Assembly (NCBI GenBank): GCA_021785155.1
Contig: JAJYGE010000577.1
Span: 1-12,454 of the forward strand
DNA from: Planctomycetota bacterium
GTDB lineage: Bacteria; Planctomycetota; Phycisphaerae; WQYP01
DNA: 12,454 nucleotides
Direction of reading: 5' to 3'
Both the position numbers and the translations under genes were made by a program. Shown here piece after piece: positions 6,722-12,454 of this stretch (positions within the stretch are counted from its first letter, which is position 1; each line of letters opens with the position of its first letter). The notes under the pieces are model-generated. The model searched no databases, was not told the origin of the DNA, and saw only the letters and a list, made by a program, of their open reading frames with translations.

Positions 6722-7582
6722 TTATCCGCAGGCGGCCAATTCCGTTAACTGACTTTCAACATCTTTGGGAGCTCTTCCACTGGATGTCAAAAACAGCCGC
6801 ACCAGTTCATCCATGGATTTAAACCCATGGTGTGGATATTCCAGCACCAGCACATTGGCACCCAGAAGTTCAATACCTTCCTGCACCGCCTGCCGACACG
6901 TTCCGACAATGGCGCGTAAATTCGCACACCGATTGGCCAGACACACCGCCCGCGCCGCCGATGGTACAAACAGCACGGCCAGACGCGTCTGTCCACCGGC
7001 AAATTCTTTTGCTACCGCCCGTATAACTGCCGGCAATTGCTGACTTGCCGCCGTTCGTACATCCGCCACCGCTTTGCCGCGCAATTGTTCAATGGCCCGG
7101 GCCGCCGATGGGCAATGGCCCTGCATCCAGTAAATCCACGATGTGGTAGTGGCGGCCTTGGGCGCTGCGGAGATCGTCTGAATTTGCAGCCCCCGCTGCT
7201 TGACGAGGTCAACGGCCAGGGGCGAAAGTTTTGCCCCCGCCGCCAGATATATCGTTCCTTCCAACCCCGCCAGCCTCGATGCGGTAATTACCCCGGTCAG
7301 CACCGGACCGACGGCGGGCGTTTCGATACCGGTGGTGGGCGTGGCGCCAGTAGCGCTTCGCGCGGCTGCGGCATCTTCCACAAATCCGTTCGGTGCGGCA
7401 TTGGCAGGCGGATTATCAACTGATCGCACTTGCGCCAATTCCGGGAACTTGGAATAATCACCGGTGCATATACCCATGGGCGCATGAACCGCAGCCGGTG
7501 CCGAGGCACTGCCGGCATTGCGGCTTAGCACTTCGAGCACCGCGTCGGTGATTTTTTTTATAAGTTCCGGACTGGCGTCCAC
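6722..7582 (-). CDS. BMC-associated protein with degenerate RpiB-like C-terminal domain
   Basis: A 286-residue protein of no certain function. The N-terminus (1-22, including ELIKKITDAVLEVLSR) is an amphipathic helix resembling an encapsulation peptide. It is followed by a conserved-looking PMGICTGDYSKFPEL (35-49) and an Ala/Pro-rich linker (about 55-95). Residues 97-135 (VITASRLAGLEGTIYLAAGAKLSPLA and after) resemble a small motif found in several BMC-linked proteins. Residues 200-265 can be matched by eye to RpiB/LacA/LacB isomerases (AVLFVPSAARAVCLANRCANLRAIVG, then ANVLVLE). The catalytic CGTGIGMS stretch is replaced by VPSAARAV, suggesting loss of ordinary ribose-5-phosphate isomerase activity. 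GTG at 7582 is the start, supported by AGGAG upstream. Its place between the aldehyde dehydrogenase and the aldolase suggests lumen cargo or a scaffold. The RpiB relationship is an inference from pattern alone. Confidence 0.65.
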   Translation of the reverse strand: MDASPELIKKITDAVLEVLSRNAGSASAPAAVHAPMGICTGDYSKFPELAQVRSVDNPPANAAPNGFVEDAAAARSATGATPTTGIETPAVGPVLTGVITASRLAGLEGTIYLAAGAKLSPLAVDLVKQRGLQIQTISAAPKAATTTSWIYWMQGHCPSAARAIEQLRGKAVADVRTAASQQLPAVIRAVAKEFAGGQTRLAVLFVPSAARAVCLANRCANLRAIVGTCRQAVQEGIELLGANVLVLEYPHHGFKSMDELVRLFLTSSGRAPKDVESQLTELAACG

Positions 7583-7636
7583 AATTAACTCCTGATGCCT
7601 GCCGGCATTTACGTTCCGGCACCGCCGGAAGATTAT

Positions 7637-9037
7637 TTACACCACATGCAGTGAACCGCTGATGGCCATCCGCCGGAAGCGCGTAAACGTCAGCGGATTG
7701 GTCACGCCCTCACCGGTGGGCGTGGCGACGGTGTAACTGGGGTAACCTTCGCCCTGGATGCCCAATGCCGCGGTGCTTGGCCCATTAACCGCAAATAATG
7801 TTGTGTTCATCACCCGCCCCATGCGCGTGATATTGGCCAAATTGTTGGAATGAATGATGGCCGTATGGCCGAAGCCATGTTCATATTTAACCGCCAGTTC
7901 CAGCGCATGGTCGAAATTTCTCGCCCGGACAAATGGCACAAACGGCATCATCTGCTCTTCGGGTACAAATGGATTTTTCTCATCGGTTTCACCGAACAGC
8001 AAATCCACATTCTCCGCACAGTGTGTTCCGGCGGCCTGCGCCAGCACGGAACAATTTTTACCCACCAGTTCCTTGTTGACCGCGTAATGGTCATCTTTCC
8101 AACTGAAGGCCTTTTTCGTGAGCTGTTCAATTTGCTCGTTGTTCAGCCGAACCGCCCCGGCCCGACTCATGGCGTCCATCATCTTGTCAAAGACGCTTTC
8201 CACCACAAACACTTCTTTTTCACCGATGCACAGCAGATTATTATCAAAACCCGCACCGGTAATAATCGAGCGGGCCGCACGATCAAGATCAGCGGTTTCA
8301 TCCACAACCACCGGCGGATTGCCCGGTCCGCCCACCACCGCCCGCTTCTTCTGGGCCAACGCCGCCCGCGCCACCGCCGGCCCGCCGGTAATTACCAGCA
8401 ATGCGATATCCGGATGTTCAAACAATACATTGGCCGATTCCAGCGTGGGTGGTTCAATCACGCAGATCAGATTATCAATACCAAACGTTTCCGCGATTTG
8501 CCGGTTGTATACGCGTACCGCTTCAGCGGCGCTGCGATGGCCGGAAGGATGGGCATTGGCCACCAGAGCGTTGCCCGCGGCGATCATATTAATGGCATTG
8601 GCGCTAAGTGTAGGTACCGAATGTGTTACCGGCGTTACCACACCAATCACGCCCCAGGGAGCCATTTCATCCAGTGATACGCCGTTATCCCCGCTGTGTG
8701 CCGCCGTGCGGATAAATTCCACTCCCGGCACCTTGGTCAACAGGTGGAGCTTGGCTATCTTATGATCCAGGCGACCGACTTTGGTTTCATCAAGCTCCAT
8801 GCGGCCCCACGCGTCGGCATTCTGCACCGCAATTTTCTTGATAAGTTTGCAAATGCCGTCGCGGACTTCCATACCCGCTTTGGCCAGTTGCTTTTGCGCC
8901 CGCGAAGCCGCTTCTACCGCGTCACCGGCGGATTTGAATATACCGTTGGTTCCGCCGGAGGTTTTTCCAGCGCCGGTGGCGCCCAGACGCTCTAGAACTT
9001 CACGAACCACTGATTCAACAAGTGCGGATTGATCCAT
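7637..9037 (-). CDS. CoA-acylating aldehyde dehydrogenase (PduP/EutE-like BMC cargo)
   Basis: A 466-residue NAD-dependent acylating aldehyde dehydrogenase, the signature enzyme of catabolic microcompartments. In this operon type it would oxidise lactaldehyde to lactyl-CoA, making NADH. The catalytic Cys270 sits in FDNNLLCIGEKEV (264-276), the form characteristic of PduP/EutE enzymes. The APWGVIGVVTPVTH segment (126-139) and GGPGNPP (236-242) form the nucleotide- and CoA-binding region. Residues 1-19 (MDQSALVESVVREVLERLG) form a classic N-terminal encapsulation helix, followed by a Gly/Thr-rich linker to about residue 32. The length matches the family. GGGAG upstream of the ATG serves as ribosome site, with rather long spacing. 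A 166-base gap with heptamer repeats separates it from the upstream shell gene. Aldehyde specificity is inferred from the neighbouring aldolase. Confidence 0.95.
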   Translation of the reverse strand: MDQSALVESVVREVLERLGATGAGKTSGGTNGIFKSAGDAVEAASRAQKQLAKAGMEVRDGICKLIKKIAVQNADAWGRMELDETKVGRLDHKIAKLHLLTKVPGVEFIRTAAHSGDNGVSLDEMAPWGVIGVVTPVTHSVPTLSANAINMIAAGNALVANAHPSGHRSAAEAVRVYNRQIAETFGIDNLICVIEPPTLESANVLFEHPDIALLVITGGPAVARAALAQKKRAVVGGPGNPPVVVDETADLDRAARSIITGAGFDNNLLCIGEKEVFVVESVFDKMMDAMSRAGAVRLNNEQIEQLTKKAFSWKDDHYAVNKELVGKNCSVLAQAAGTHCAENVDLLFGETDEKNPFVPEEQMMPFVPFVRARNFDHALELAVKYEHGFGHTAIIHSNNLANITRMGRVMNTTLFAVNGPSTAALGIQGEGYPSYTVATPTGEGVTNPLTFTRFRRMAISGSLHVV

Positions 9038-9118
9038 AAATATTCAACTCCCGTAAACGGGATGTTCCTCTTATCATGACCAGGCGAAAGCCGGCGATAA
9101 TTCAAGACGGACAACTGC

Positions 9119-9190
9119 CGATCTCAAATCTGAAATCTGAAATTTCCAATCTCGACGGTCGCATATCCGGTATCTGAAATCTCAAATCCC
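9119..9190. repeat. Degenerate heptamer array upstream of the aldehyde dehydrogenase gene
   Basis: Five 7-base units run without a break at 9119-9153: CGATCTC, AAATCTG, AAATCTG, AAATTTC, CAATCTC. A second set at 9170-9190 reads GTATCTG, AAATCTC, AAATCCC. The array lies between the third BMC-H gene and the aldehyde dehydrogenase gene. It differs in consensus from the array at 5772-5824 but shares the unit length. No gene is seen in 9038-9203. Confidence 0.7.
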
Positions 9191-9203
9191 GGCTGCTTTC
9201 GCG

Positions 9204-9467
9204 TCAAACCTTCCCGGTCTCTTCATGCGGGCGGGCGATCACGGACGTTGCCGCGATCTGACCCAGCTTGCTTCCGGCGGCGGCACCGGCTTCCACCGCG
9301 GCCTTCACGGCCGAGACATCACCGGTAAACGTAATGGCCACCAGACCATTACCCACGCGGTGCTGCCCTACATACTGCACATTGGCGGCCTTGAGTGCGG
9401 CATCCGCAGCTTCAATGGCGGCAATAAGACCCTTGGCTTCAATCATGCCGATTGCTTGTTGTGACAT
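9204..9467 (-). CDS. BMC-H shell protein (GNG pore)
   Basis: An 87-residue single-domain BMC protein (pfam00936 type) that would form flat hexamers tiling the shell facets. The family pattern is complete: AIGMIEAKGLIAAIEAADAA near the start, KAANV (26-30), [16 protein letters not shown] (49-64), and VIARPHE (76-82). The pore-lining motif is G-N-G (39-41), which would narrow or change the polarity of the central pore relative to the usual GSG. Glu/His residues near the pore (QHRVGNG) add charge. The ATG at 9467 is chosen over a longer upstream reading, because AGGAGT lies seven bases before it and the protein then starts as its paralogues do. It lies 32 bases after the kinase stop, so it is separated from the other two shell genes. 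Confidence 0.96.
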   Translation of the reverse strand: MSQQAIGMIEAKGLIAAIEAADAALKAANVQYVGQHRVGNGLVAITFTGDVSAVKAAVEAGAAAGSKLGQIAATSVIARPHEETGKV

Positions 9468-9499
9468 CGTTGGACTCCTAAAAAAATAACCATTATCCA

Positions 9500-10711
9500 T
9501 TAACCGGCGCGACCAGCGGTCGCGGCTTTTTGTTCGTTTGTTTGCAATGCCCGCACGGTCTGCCGGGCCACAATGAGTTCTTCGTTCGTCGGCAGTACCC
9601 AAATCTGAACCTTGCCGCCGGCGGCATCCATTCGGTATTCACCTTTGGCCTGCCGATTTTTCTGTTCATCCAGGACAATCCCGGCGTATTGCATATCGGA
9701 AATAATCCGTTGCCGTATATTCACCGCGTTCTGCCCGATGCCGCCGGTAAATACAATCGCATCAGCACCGTTAAGCACCGCCAGATAGGCCCCGATATAT
9801 TGCCGCACCGATTCCACAAAAATATCCAAAGCCAGTTGCGCCCGTTGGTTTCCCTGCGCTGCGGCCTGCTCCACGTCGCGGCAATCCGAACTTACCCCGC
9901 TGACTCCCAGCAATCCGCCTTCCTTGCCCAGCTTTTTCCAGATATCGTCCAGCTTCAGCCCGGCCTGCAGCAGCTTCAATAACGCAAAGGTGTCAAAATC
10001 CCCACAGCGTGATGCCTGCGGCAGGCCGCTTTGCGCGGTCATACCAAAACTGTTGGCCACACTTTCGCCATTGAGCGTGGCATTCACACTGCTGGACCCA
10101 CCCAGATGTACGGAAATAATTTTTTTTGCCACAGGATTTAACTCCGCCATGCGCGTGGCGATGTAGCGGTGCGATGCGCCATGAAATCCATACCGGCGGA
10201 TGCCCAGTTTTTCCGTCCACTCATAAGGAATCGCATACGCCTGCCGATGCAGTGGAATGCTCTGATGAAACGCCGTTTCAAACGCCGCCACCTGCGGAAT
10301 CCCCGGCAGTCGCCGGGCAAACGCCCGCATCGCCGCGATATACGGTGGATTGTGGGCCGGTGCCACATCCGCAAACTGCTGCATCACATCCAGCACCTGC
10401 TCATCCACCTGCACCACTTCCAGCGGACCGCCGTGCACCGCCTTGAACCCGATGGCGTTGACGTCTTCCATTTTTTCAATCACGCCCGCCCGCACCAGTT
10501 CATGCAGATGCAGTTCAATGGCCGCCCCATGATCGAGCAATTGCGCGTTGCCGGTAAGTTTGGATTTGCCCGTGGGCGTAAACGTCCACACGCTTTCCGA
10601 CAGGCCGATGCGATCCGCAGCGCCTTCCGCCAGGACGCGCTCGCGCGCGGCCATGTCAAAGAGCTTGTACTTAAAGCTCGTGGAACCAAGATTGGCAACT
10701 AGAACAATCAT
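9500..10711 (-). CDS. ackA: Divergent acetate kinase family enzyme (lactate/acetate kinase of the BMC)
   Basis: A 403-residue acetate kinase family protein, expected to make ATP and a carboxylate from the acyl phosphate released by PduL; lactyl-phosphate is the likely substrate here. Conserved elements include NLGSTSFKYKLFD (7-19, Asn7), FHGASHRY (176-183, His177), Arg235 (SRCGDFD), TGGIGQN (322-328), and PTNEELIVAR (374-383, Glu378). Several positions invariant in classical acetate kinases differ. The HRVVHGG motif reads FKAVHGG, putting Lys90 where Arg91 is expected. FDTAFH reads FETAFH, with Glu145 at the Asp148 position. HLGNGSS reads HLGGSSS, with Gly205 at the Asn211 position. These are consistent with a BMC-specific subfamily rather than decay, since the reading frame and length are intact. 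It follows a terminator-like hairpin, so it may be expressed below the first shell genes. Confidence 0.9.
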   Translation of the reverse strand: MIVLVANLGSTSFKYKLFDMAARERVLAEGAADRIGLSESVWTFTPTGKSKLTGNAQLLDHGAAIELHLHELVRAGVIEKMEDVNAIGFKAVHGGPLEVVQVDEQVLDVMQQFADVAPAHNPPYIAAMRAFARRLPGIPQVAAFETAFHQSIPLHRQAYAIPYEWTEKLGIRRYGFHGASHRYIATRMAELNPVAKKIISVHLGGSSSVNATLNGESVANSFGMTAQSGLPQASRCGDFDTFALLKLLQAGLKLDDIWKKLGKEGGLLGVSGVSSDCRDVEQAAAQGNQRAQLALDIFVESVRQYIGAYLAVLNGADAIVFTGGIGQNAVNIRQRIISDMQYAGIVLDEQKNRQAKGEYRMDAAGGKVQIWVLPTNEELIVARQTVRALQTNEQKAATAGRAG

Positions 10712-10810
10712 TCAAAATCCAATACAACAATTTCAGGGCGGCCAAAGTGTCGGGCATTCCATCGCCCCTTTAGCCGCGCGTCGTGCCACCGCTTTGCGCC
10801 CCGGCACCCC

Positions 10811-10840
10811 TCAAAATAGCCCCCGGCTCGCCGGGGGGGC
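10811..10840 (-). terminator. Terminator-like hairpin between shell genes and acetate kinase
   Basis: On the minus strand CCCCCGG (10837-10831) pairs with CCGGGGG (10826-10820) around the loop CGAG, a very stable 7-bp GC stem. It is followed at once by CTATTTTGA, a short T-rich run. It lies 60 bases after the BMC-H stop and about 110 bases before the kinase start, so partial termination could raise shell expression over enzymes. The T-run is short, so read-through is expected. Confidence 0.55.
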
Positions 10841-10896
10841 GCATATCCGCGAATACACAAGGTCGCAAACGCGGCGCGCCGGTCCGCCGGGTGCGA

Positions 10897-11160
10897 TCAG
10901 AAGTTTTCCATCAGACCTTCGGTTGGCCGGGCGATCACATGCGATGCGATCAGTTCACCGGTCTTTTGCGCTGCAGCCGAACCGGCTTCCACCGCCGCCT
11001 TGACCGAACCGACATCGCCTTTGACGATCACCGTCACATAAGCTCCGCCAATCTGAATGCTTTTCACCAGCGATACATTCGCCGCCTTGAGCATGGCATC
11101 TGTGGCTTCCACAATGCCGGTCTGACCCTTGGTTTCAATTAATCCCAGTGCATGTGCCAT
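10897..11160 (-). CDS. BMC-H shell protein (GGA pore)
   Basis: An 87-residue BMC-H hexamer subunit. It has the usual ALGLIETKG start, KAANV (26-30), [17 protein letters not shown] (48-64) and HVIARPTEG (74-82). The pore motif reads G-G-A (38-40) in [10 protein letters not shown], which gives a small, uncharged pore lining unlike the GSG and GNG of the two other paralogues in this operon. AGGAG eight bases before the ATG is a clear ribosome site. It lies 129 bases after the first BMC-H gene and is followed by a terminator-like hairpin. Since all three paralogues are intact and diverged at the pore, they probably serve different transport roles in one shell. Confidence 0.96.
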   Translation of the reverse strand: MAHALGLIETKGQTGIVEATDAMLKAANVSLVKSIQIGGAYVTVIVKGDVGSVKAAVEAGSAAAQKTGELIASHVIARPTEGLMENF

Positions 11161-11289
11161 AATATTGGCTCCTATAAAAGTTTTGTCTTAACCTGTAACA
11201 ATCCACCGGCAACGGTGCCTGGACCGGGTTTGCTCCGACGCCCCGGATTGGGACACGGGCACCCGGCCTGTTGCATCATTGCGGTGCGG

Positions 11290-11598
11290 TCACTTTTTTG
11301 CCGGAACGCCTGCCGCGGCCGCGGCCTTGCTCTTCGGCAATACATTGACCAGATCCTCATGCGGACGGGCAATAACGTGCACCGCCAGCACTTCGCCAAT
11401 TTTTCCGGCCGCTTCCGCCGCCGCGTCCACCGCTGATTTCACCGCCCCTACATCCCCGGTGATGAACGTGGTCACGATGCCGGAACCGATTTTGTCCCAG
11501 CCGATCATTTGCACGCTGGCGGATTTCAACGCGGCATCGCTGGCTTCAATCAGCGCTACCAATCCGCGGGTTTCAATCATGCCTAATGCCTGTGCCAT
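11290..11598 (-). CDS. BMC-H shell protein (GSG pore, C-terminal Ala/Lys tail)
   Basis: A 102-residue BMC-H hexamer subunit, most similar in pattern to PduA/PduJ-type proteins. It has [20 protein letters not shown] near the start, KIGSGIVTT with the classic G-S-G pore (38-40), [17 protein letters not shown] (48-64), and [11 protein letters not shown] (73-83). After the compact fold it carries a tail of about 20 residues rich in Ala and Lys (roughly 83-102, [19 protein letters not shown]). Its paralogues lack this tail, which would project from one face of the hexamer. AGGAG seven bases before the ATG is the ribosome site. It begins 45 bases after the pduL stop, so both are surely co-transcribed. 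As the first shell gene of the operon it is probably a major facet protein. Confidence 0.96.
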   Translation of the reverse strand: MAQALGMIETRGLVALIEASDAALKSASVQMIGWDKIGSGIVTTFITGDVGAVKSAVDAAAEAAGKIGEVLAVHVIARPHEDLVNVLPKSKAAAAAGVPAKK

Positions 11599-11643
11599 AA
11601 CAACTCCTAAAAAATTCGACCTGTATTTCCACCGCCGGTCGTG

Positions 11644-12339
11644 TCAGCGGATTAATTCAATACGCGTGGCTGATTCCAGATCACACGCGTTTCCTTCATC
11701 AGTATCAATATGTACTTCCAGCCGCACCTTCGGATGCTCGCGCACGCGCAGGTTATCAAACACCACGCCGCATGGACCCTGGATGGCCAGTTTCATCATA
11801 TCCCCGTCTTTTACCTTGTAGTGCGCCATATCCGCCGTATTCATGTGAACGTGCCGCATCGCCCGGATCACGCCGTTTTTCATATTCAGCGCGCCATACG
11901 GGCCAACCACTACCATGCCCGGCGTGTCTTTATGATCACCACTGGTTCGCAGCGGCAAATCAATGCCCATAAATATCCCATCAGTGTAGCTAAGTTCAAT
12001 TTGCGTGTAATTGCGGATTGGCCCCAATATGCGAACGCTCGGAATCATACGGTTGCGCGGGCCGATGATATTGACCAGTTGTTCGCTGGCGAATTCGCCT
12101 TCCTGATACAGATCTTTAAGCTTGGTCAGCTTGGAACCCGGTCCAAACAACACATCCAGCGCCTCCTGAGAAACGTGCATGTGCCGCGCCGATACGTTCA
12201 CCACCAGCGGATTGGGGCCGCCGTTGTGGCTCGAAGGTTTTATCACGCGCCCTTCACCGGCCAAACGCTGACGCAATGACTCGCGGACAAGATTTTCGAC
12301 CGTTTTGCGATCCAAAACTGTGGAACCAGATTCAGCCAT
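11644..12339 (-). CDS. pduL: PduL-type phosphotransacylase
   Basis: A 231-residue PduL-family acyl-CoA:phosphate acyltransferase, first gene of the operon. It converts acyl-CoA (here probably lactyl-CoA) and phosphate to the acyl phosphate, recycling CoA inside the shell. Metal-binding His residues characteristic of the fold are present: His53 and His55 (SARHMHVS), His163 and His165 (MRHVHMN), and His210 (LEVHIDTDEGNAC). The substrate-loop stretch RTSGDHKDTPG (131-141) is also conserved. Residues 8-27 (VLDRKTVENLVRESLRQRLA) form an amphipathic helix that looks like an encapsulation peptide, followed by a short linker. ATG 12339 is preferred over a TTG at 12369, since a perfect AGGAGG sits seven bases upstream and the longer version would contain it. 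A promoter with a dyad lies immediately upstream. Confidence 0.94.
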   Translation of the reverse strand: MAESGSTVLDRKTVENLVRESLRQRLAGEGRVIKPSSHNGGPNPLVVNVSARHMHVSQEALDVLFGPGSKLTKLKDLYQEGEFASEQLVNIIGPRNRMIPSVRILGPIRNYTQIELSYTDGIFMGIDLPLRTSGDHKDTPGMVVVGPYGALNMKNGVIRAMRHVHMNTADMAHYKVKDGDMMKLAIQGPCGVVFDNLRVREHPKVRLEVHIDTDEGNACDLESATRIELIR

Positions 12340-12346
12340 ACCAATG

Positions 12347-12352
12347 CCTCCT
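12347..12352 (-). promoter_or_regulatory. Perfect Shine-Dalgarno that fixes the pduL start
   Basis: AGGAGG on the minus strand lies seven bases upstream of ATG 12337-12339. This decides the start against the longer TTG reading at 12369. Confidence 0.85.
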
Positions 12353-12379
12353 GACGCCATCATCGGCAAGTTATGGAAG

Positions 12380-12408
12380 ATTTTAAAACATTTTGGAATG
12401 TTTTACAA
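12380..12408 (-). promoter_or_regulatory. BMC operon promoter
   Basis: On the minus strand TTGTAA (-35, 12408-12403) and TAAAAT (-10, 12385-12380) are separated by exactly 17 bases, a sigma-70-like arrangement. Transcription would begin near 12373, leaving a leader of about 30-35 bases before the pduL ATG. A second candidate lies just upstream: ATGACA (12436-12431) and TATAGT (12413-12408), also 17 bases apart. A TTGACA at 12420-12415 has no matching -10. Confidence 0.6.
12384..12405. promoter_or_regulatory. Perfect dyad operator inside the BMC promoter
   Basis: TAAAACATT (12384-12392) and AATGTTTTA (12397-12405) form a perfect 9-bp inverted repeat with a 4-base spacer (TTGG). It fills almost the whole space between the -35 and -10 elements, so a bound protein would block the polymerase. 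The operon's own DeoR-family protein is the natural candidate; this is inferred, not shown. Confidence 0.7.
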
Positions 12409-12454
12409 CTATAATGTCAAAAGATATTATTGTCATAAACGCGAAAATATCAGT

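Noticed and set aside
6713..6736. GCCGCC/GGCGGC stem across the stop codon of the RpiB-like gene as a terminator
   Set aside because: The stem is only 6 bp with a 12-base loop and is not followed by a T-run on the transcribed strand.
7850..8677. 275-residue open frame on the plus strand inside the aldehyde dehydrogenase gene
   Set aside because: It is antisense to a strongly conserved enzyme, has no recognisable motif, and its composition (many His, Arg and Gln) is that of a shadow frame.
9204..9602. Longer 132-residue version of the third BMC-H protein
   Set aside because: It would overlap the kinase gene. The extra N-terminal residues are unlike any BMC-H protein, and a good ribosome site precedes ATG 9467.

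Overview
The window is dominated by a bacterial microcompartment (BMC) operon on the minus strand (about 12.4 kb down to 3.9 kb). Its gene set matches the PVM type known from Planctomycetes and Verrucomicrobia (best studied in Planctopirus limnophila), which breaks down L-fucose and L-rhamnose through lactaldehyde. A planctomycete-like or related PVC-group host is inferred from this operon type, the moderately GC-rich sequence, and a lipoprotein with a DUF1570-like gluzincin motif. No ribosomal or phylogenetic marker is present, so the taxonomic call stays tentative.

In transcription order (minus strand) the operon encodes: a PduL-type phosphotransacylase; two BMC-H hexamer shell proteins; a terminator-like hairpin; a divergent acetate kinase; a third BMC-H protein; a CoA-acylating aldehyde dehydrogenase; a protein with a degenerate RpiB-like domain; a class II (FucA-type) aldolase with a C-terminal extension; a malate/lactate dehydrogenase; and a DeoR-family regulator. 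The proposed flow is fuculose-1-phosphate or rhamnulose-1-phosphate to DHAP plus lactaldehyde (aldolase), lactaldehyde to lactyl-CoA plus NADH (dehydrogenase), lactyl-CoA to lactyl-phosphate with CoA recycled (PduL), and lactyl-phosphate to lactate plus ATP (kinase). The malate/lactate-type dehydrogenase is a candidate for NAD+ recycling. Four proteins carry helices that look like encapsulation peptides. A promoter with a perfect dyad in its spacer lies just upstream of pduL, and the DeoR protein is the obvious candidate to bind it. No pentameric vertex protein (BMC-P) is encoded in the window, and no gap inside the operon is large enough to hide one without overlap.

The first 3.7 kb is on the plus strand and appears unrelated. 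It holds the C-terminal end of an unidentified gene, a Fic-family AMP-transferase-like protein with a triple repeat at its promoter, and a two-gene overlapping unit of a gluzincin-like lipoprotein followed by a TerC-family membrane protein. This unit converges on the BMC operon across a short gap holding a hairpin.

Two operon gaps (5574-5826 and 9038-9203) hold degenerate arrays of 7-base repeats. The larger gap also holds a 15-bp inverted repeat and a perfect 18-bp palindrome. These are the least explained parts of the window.
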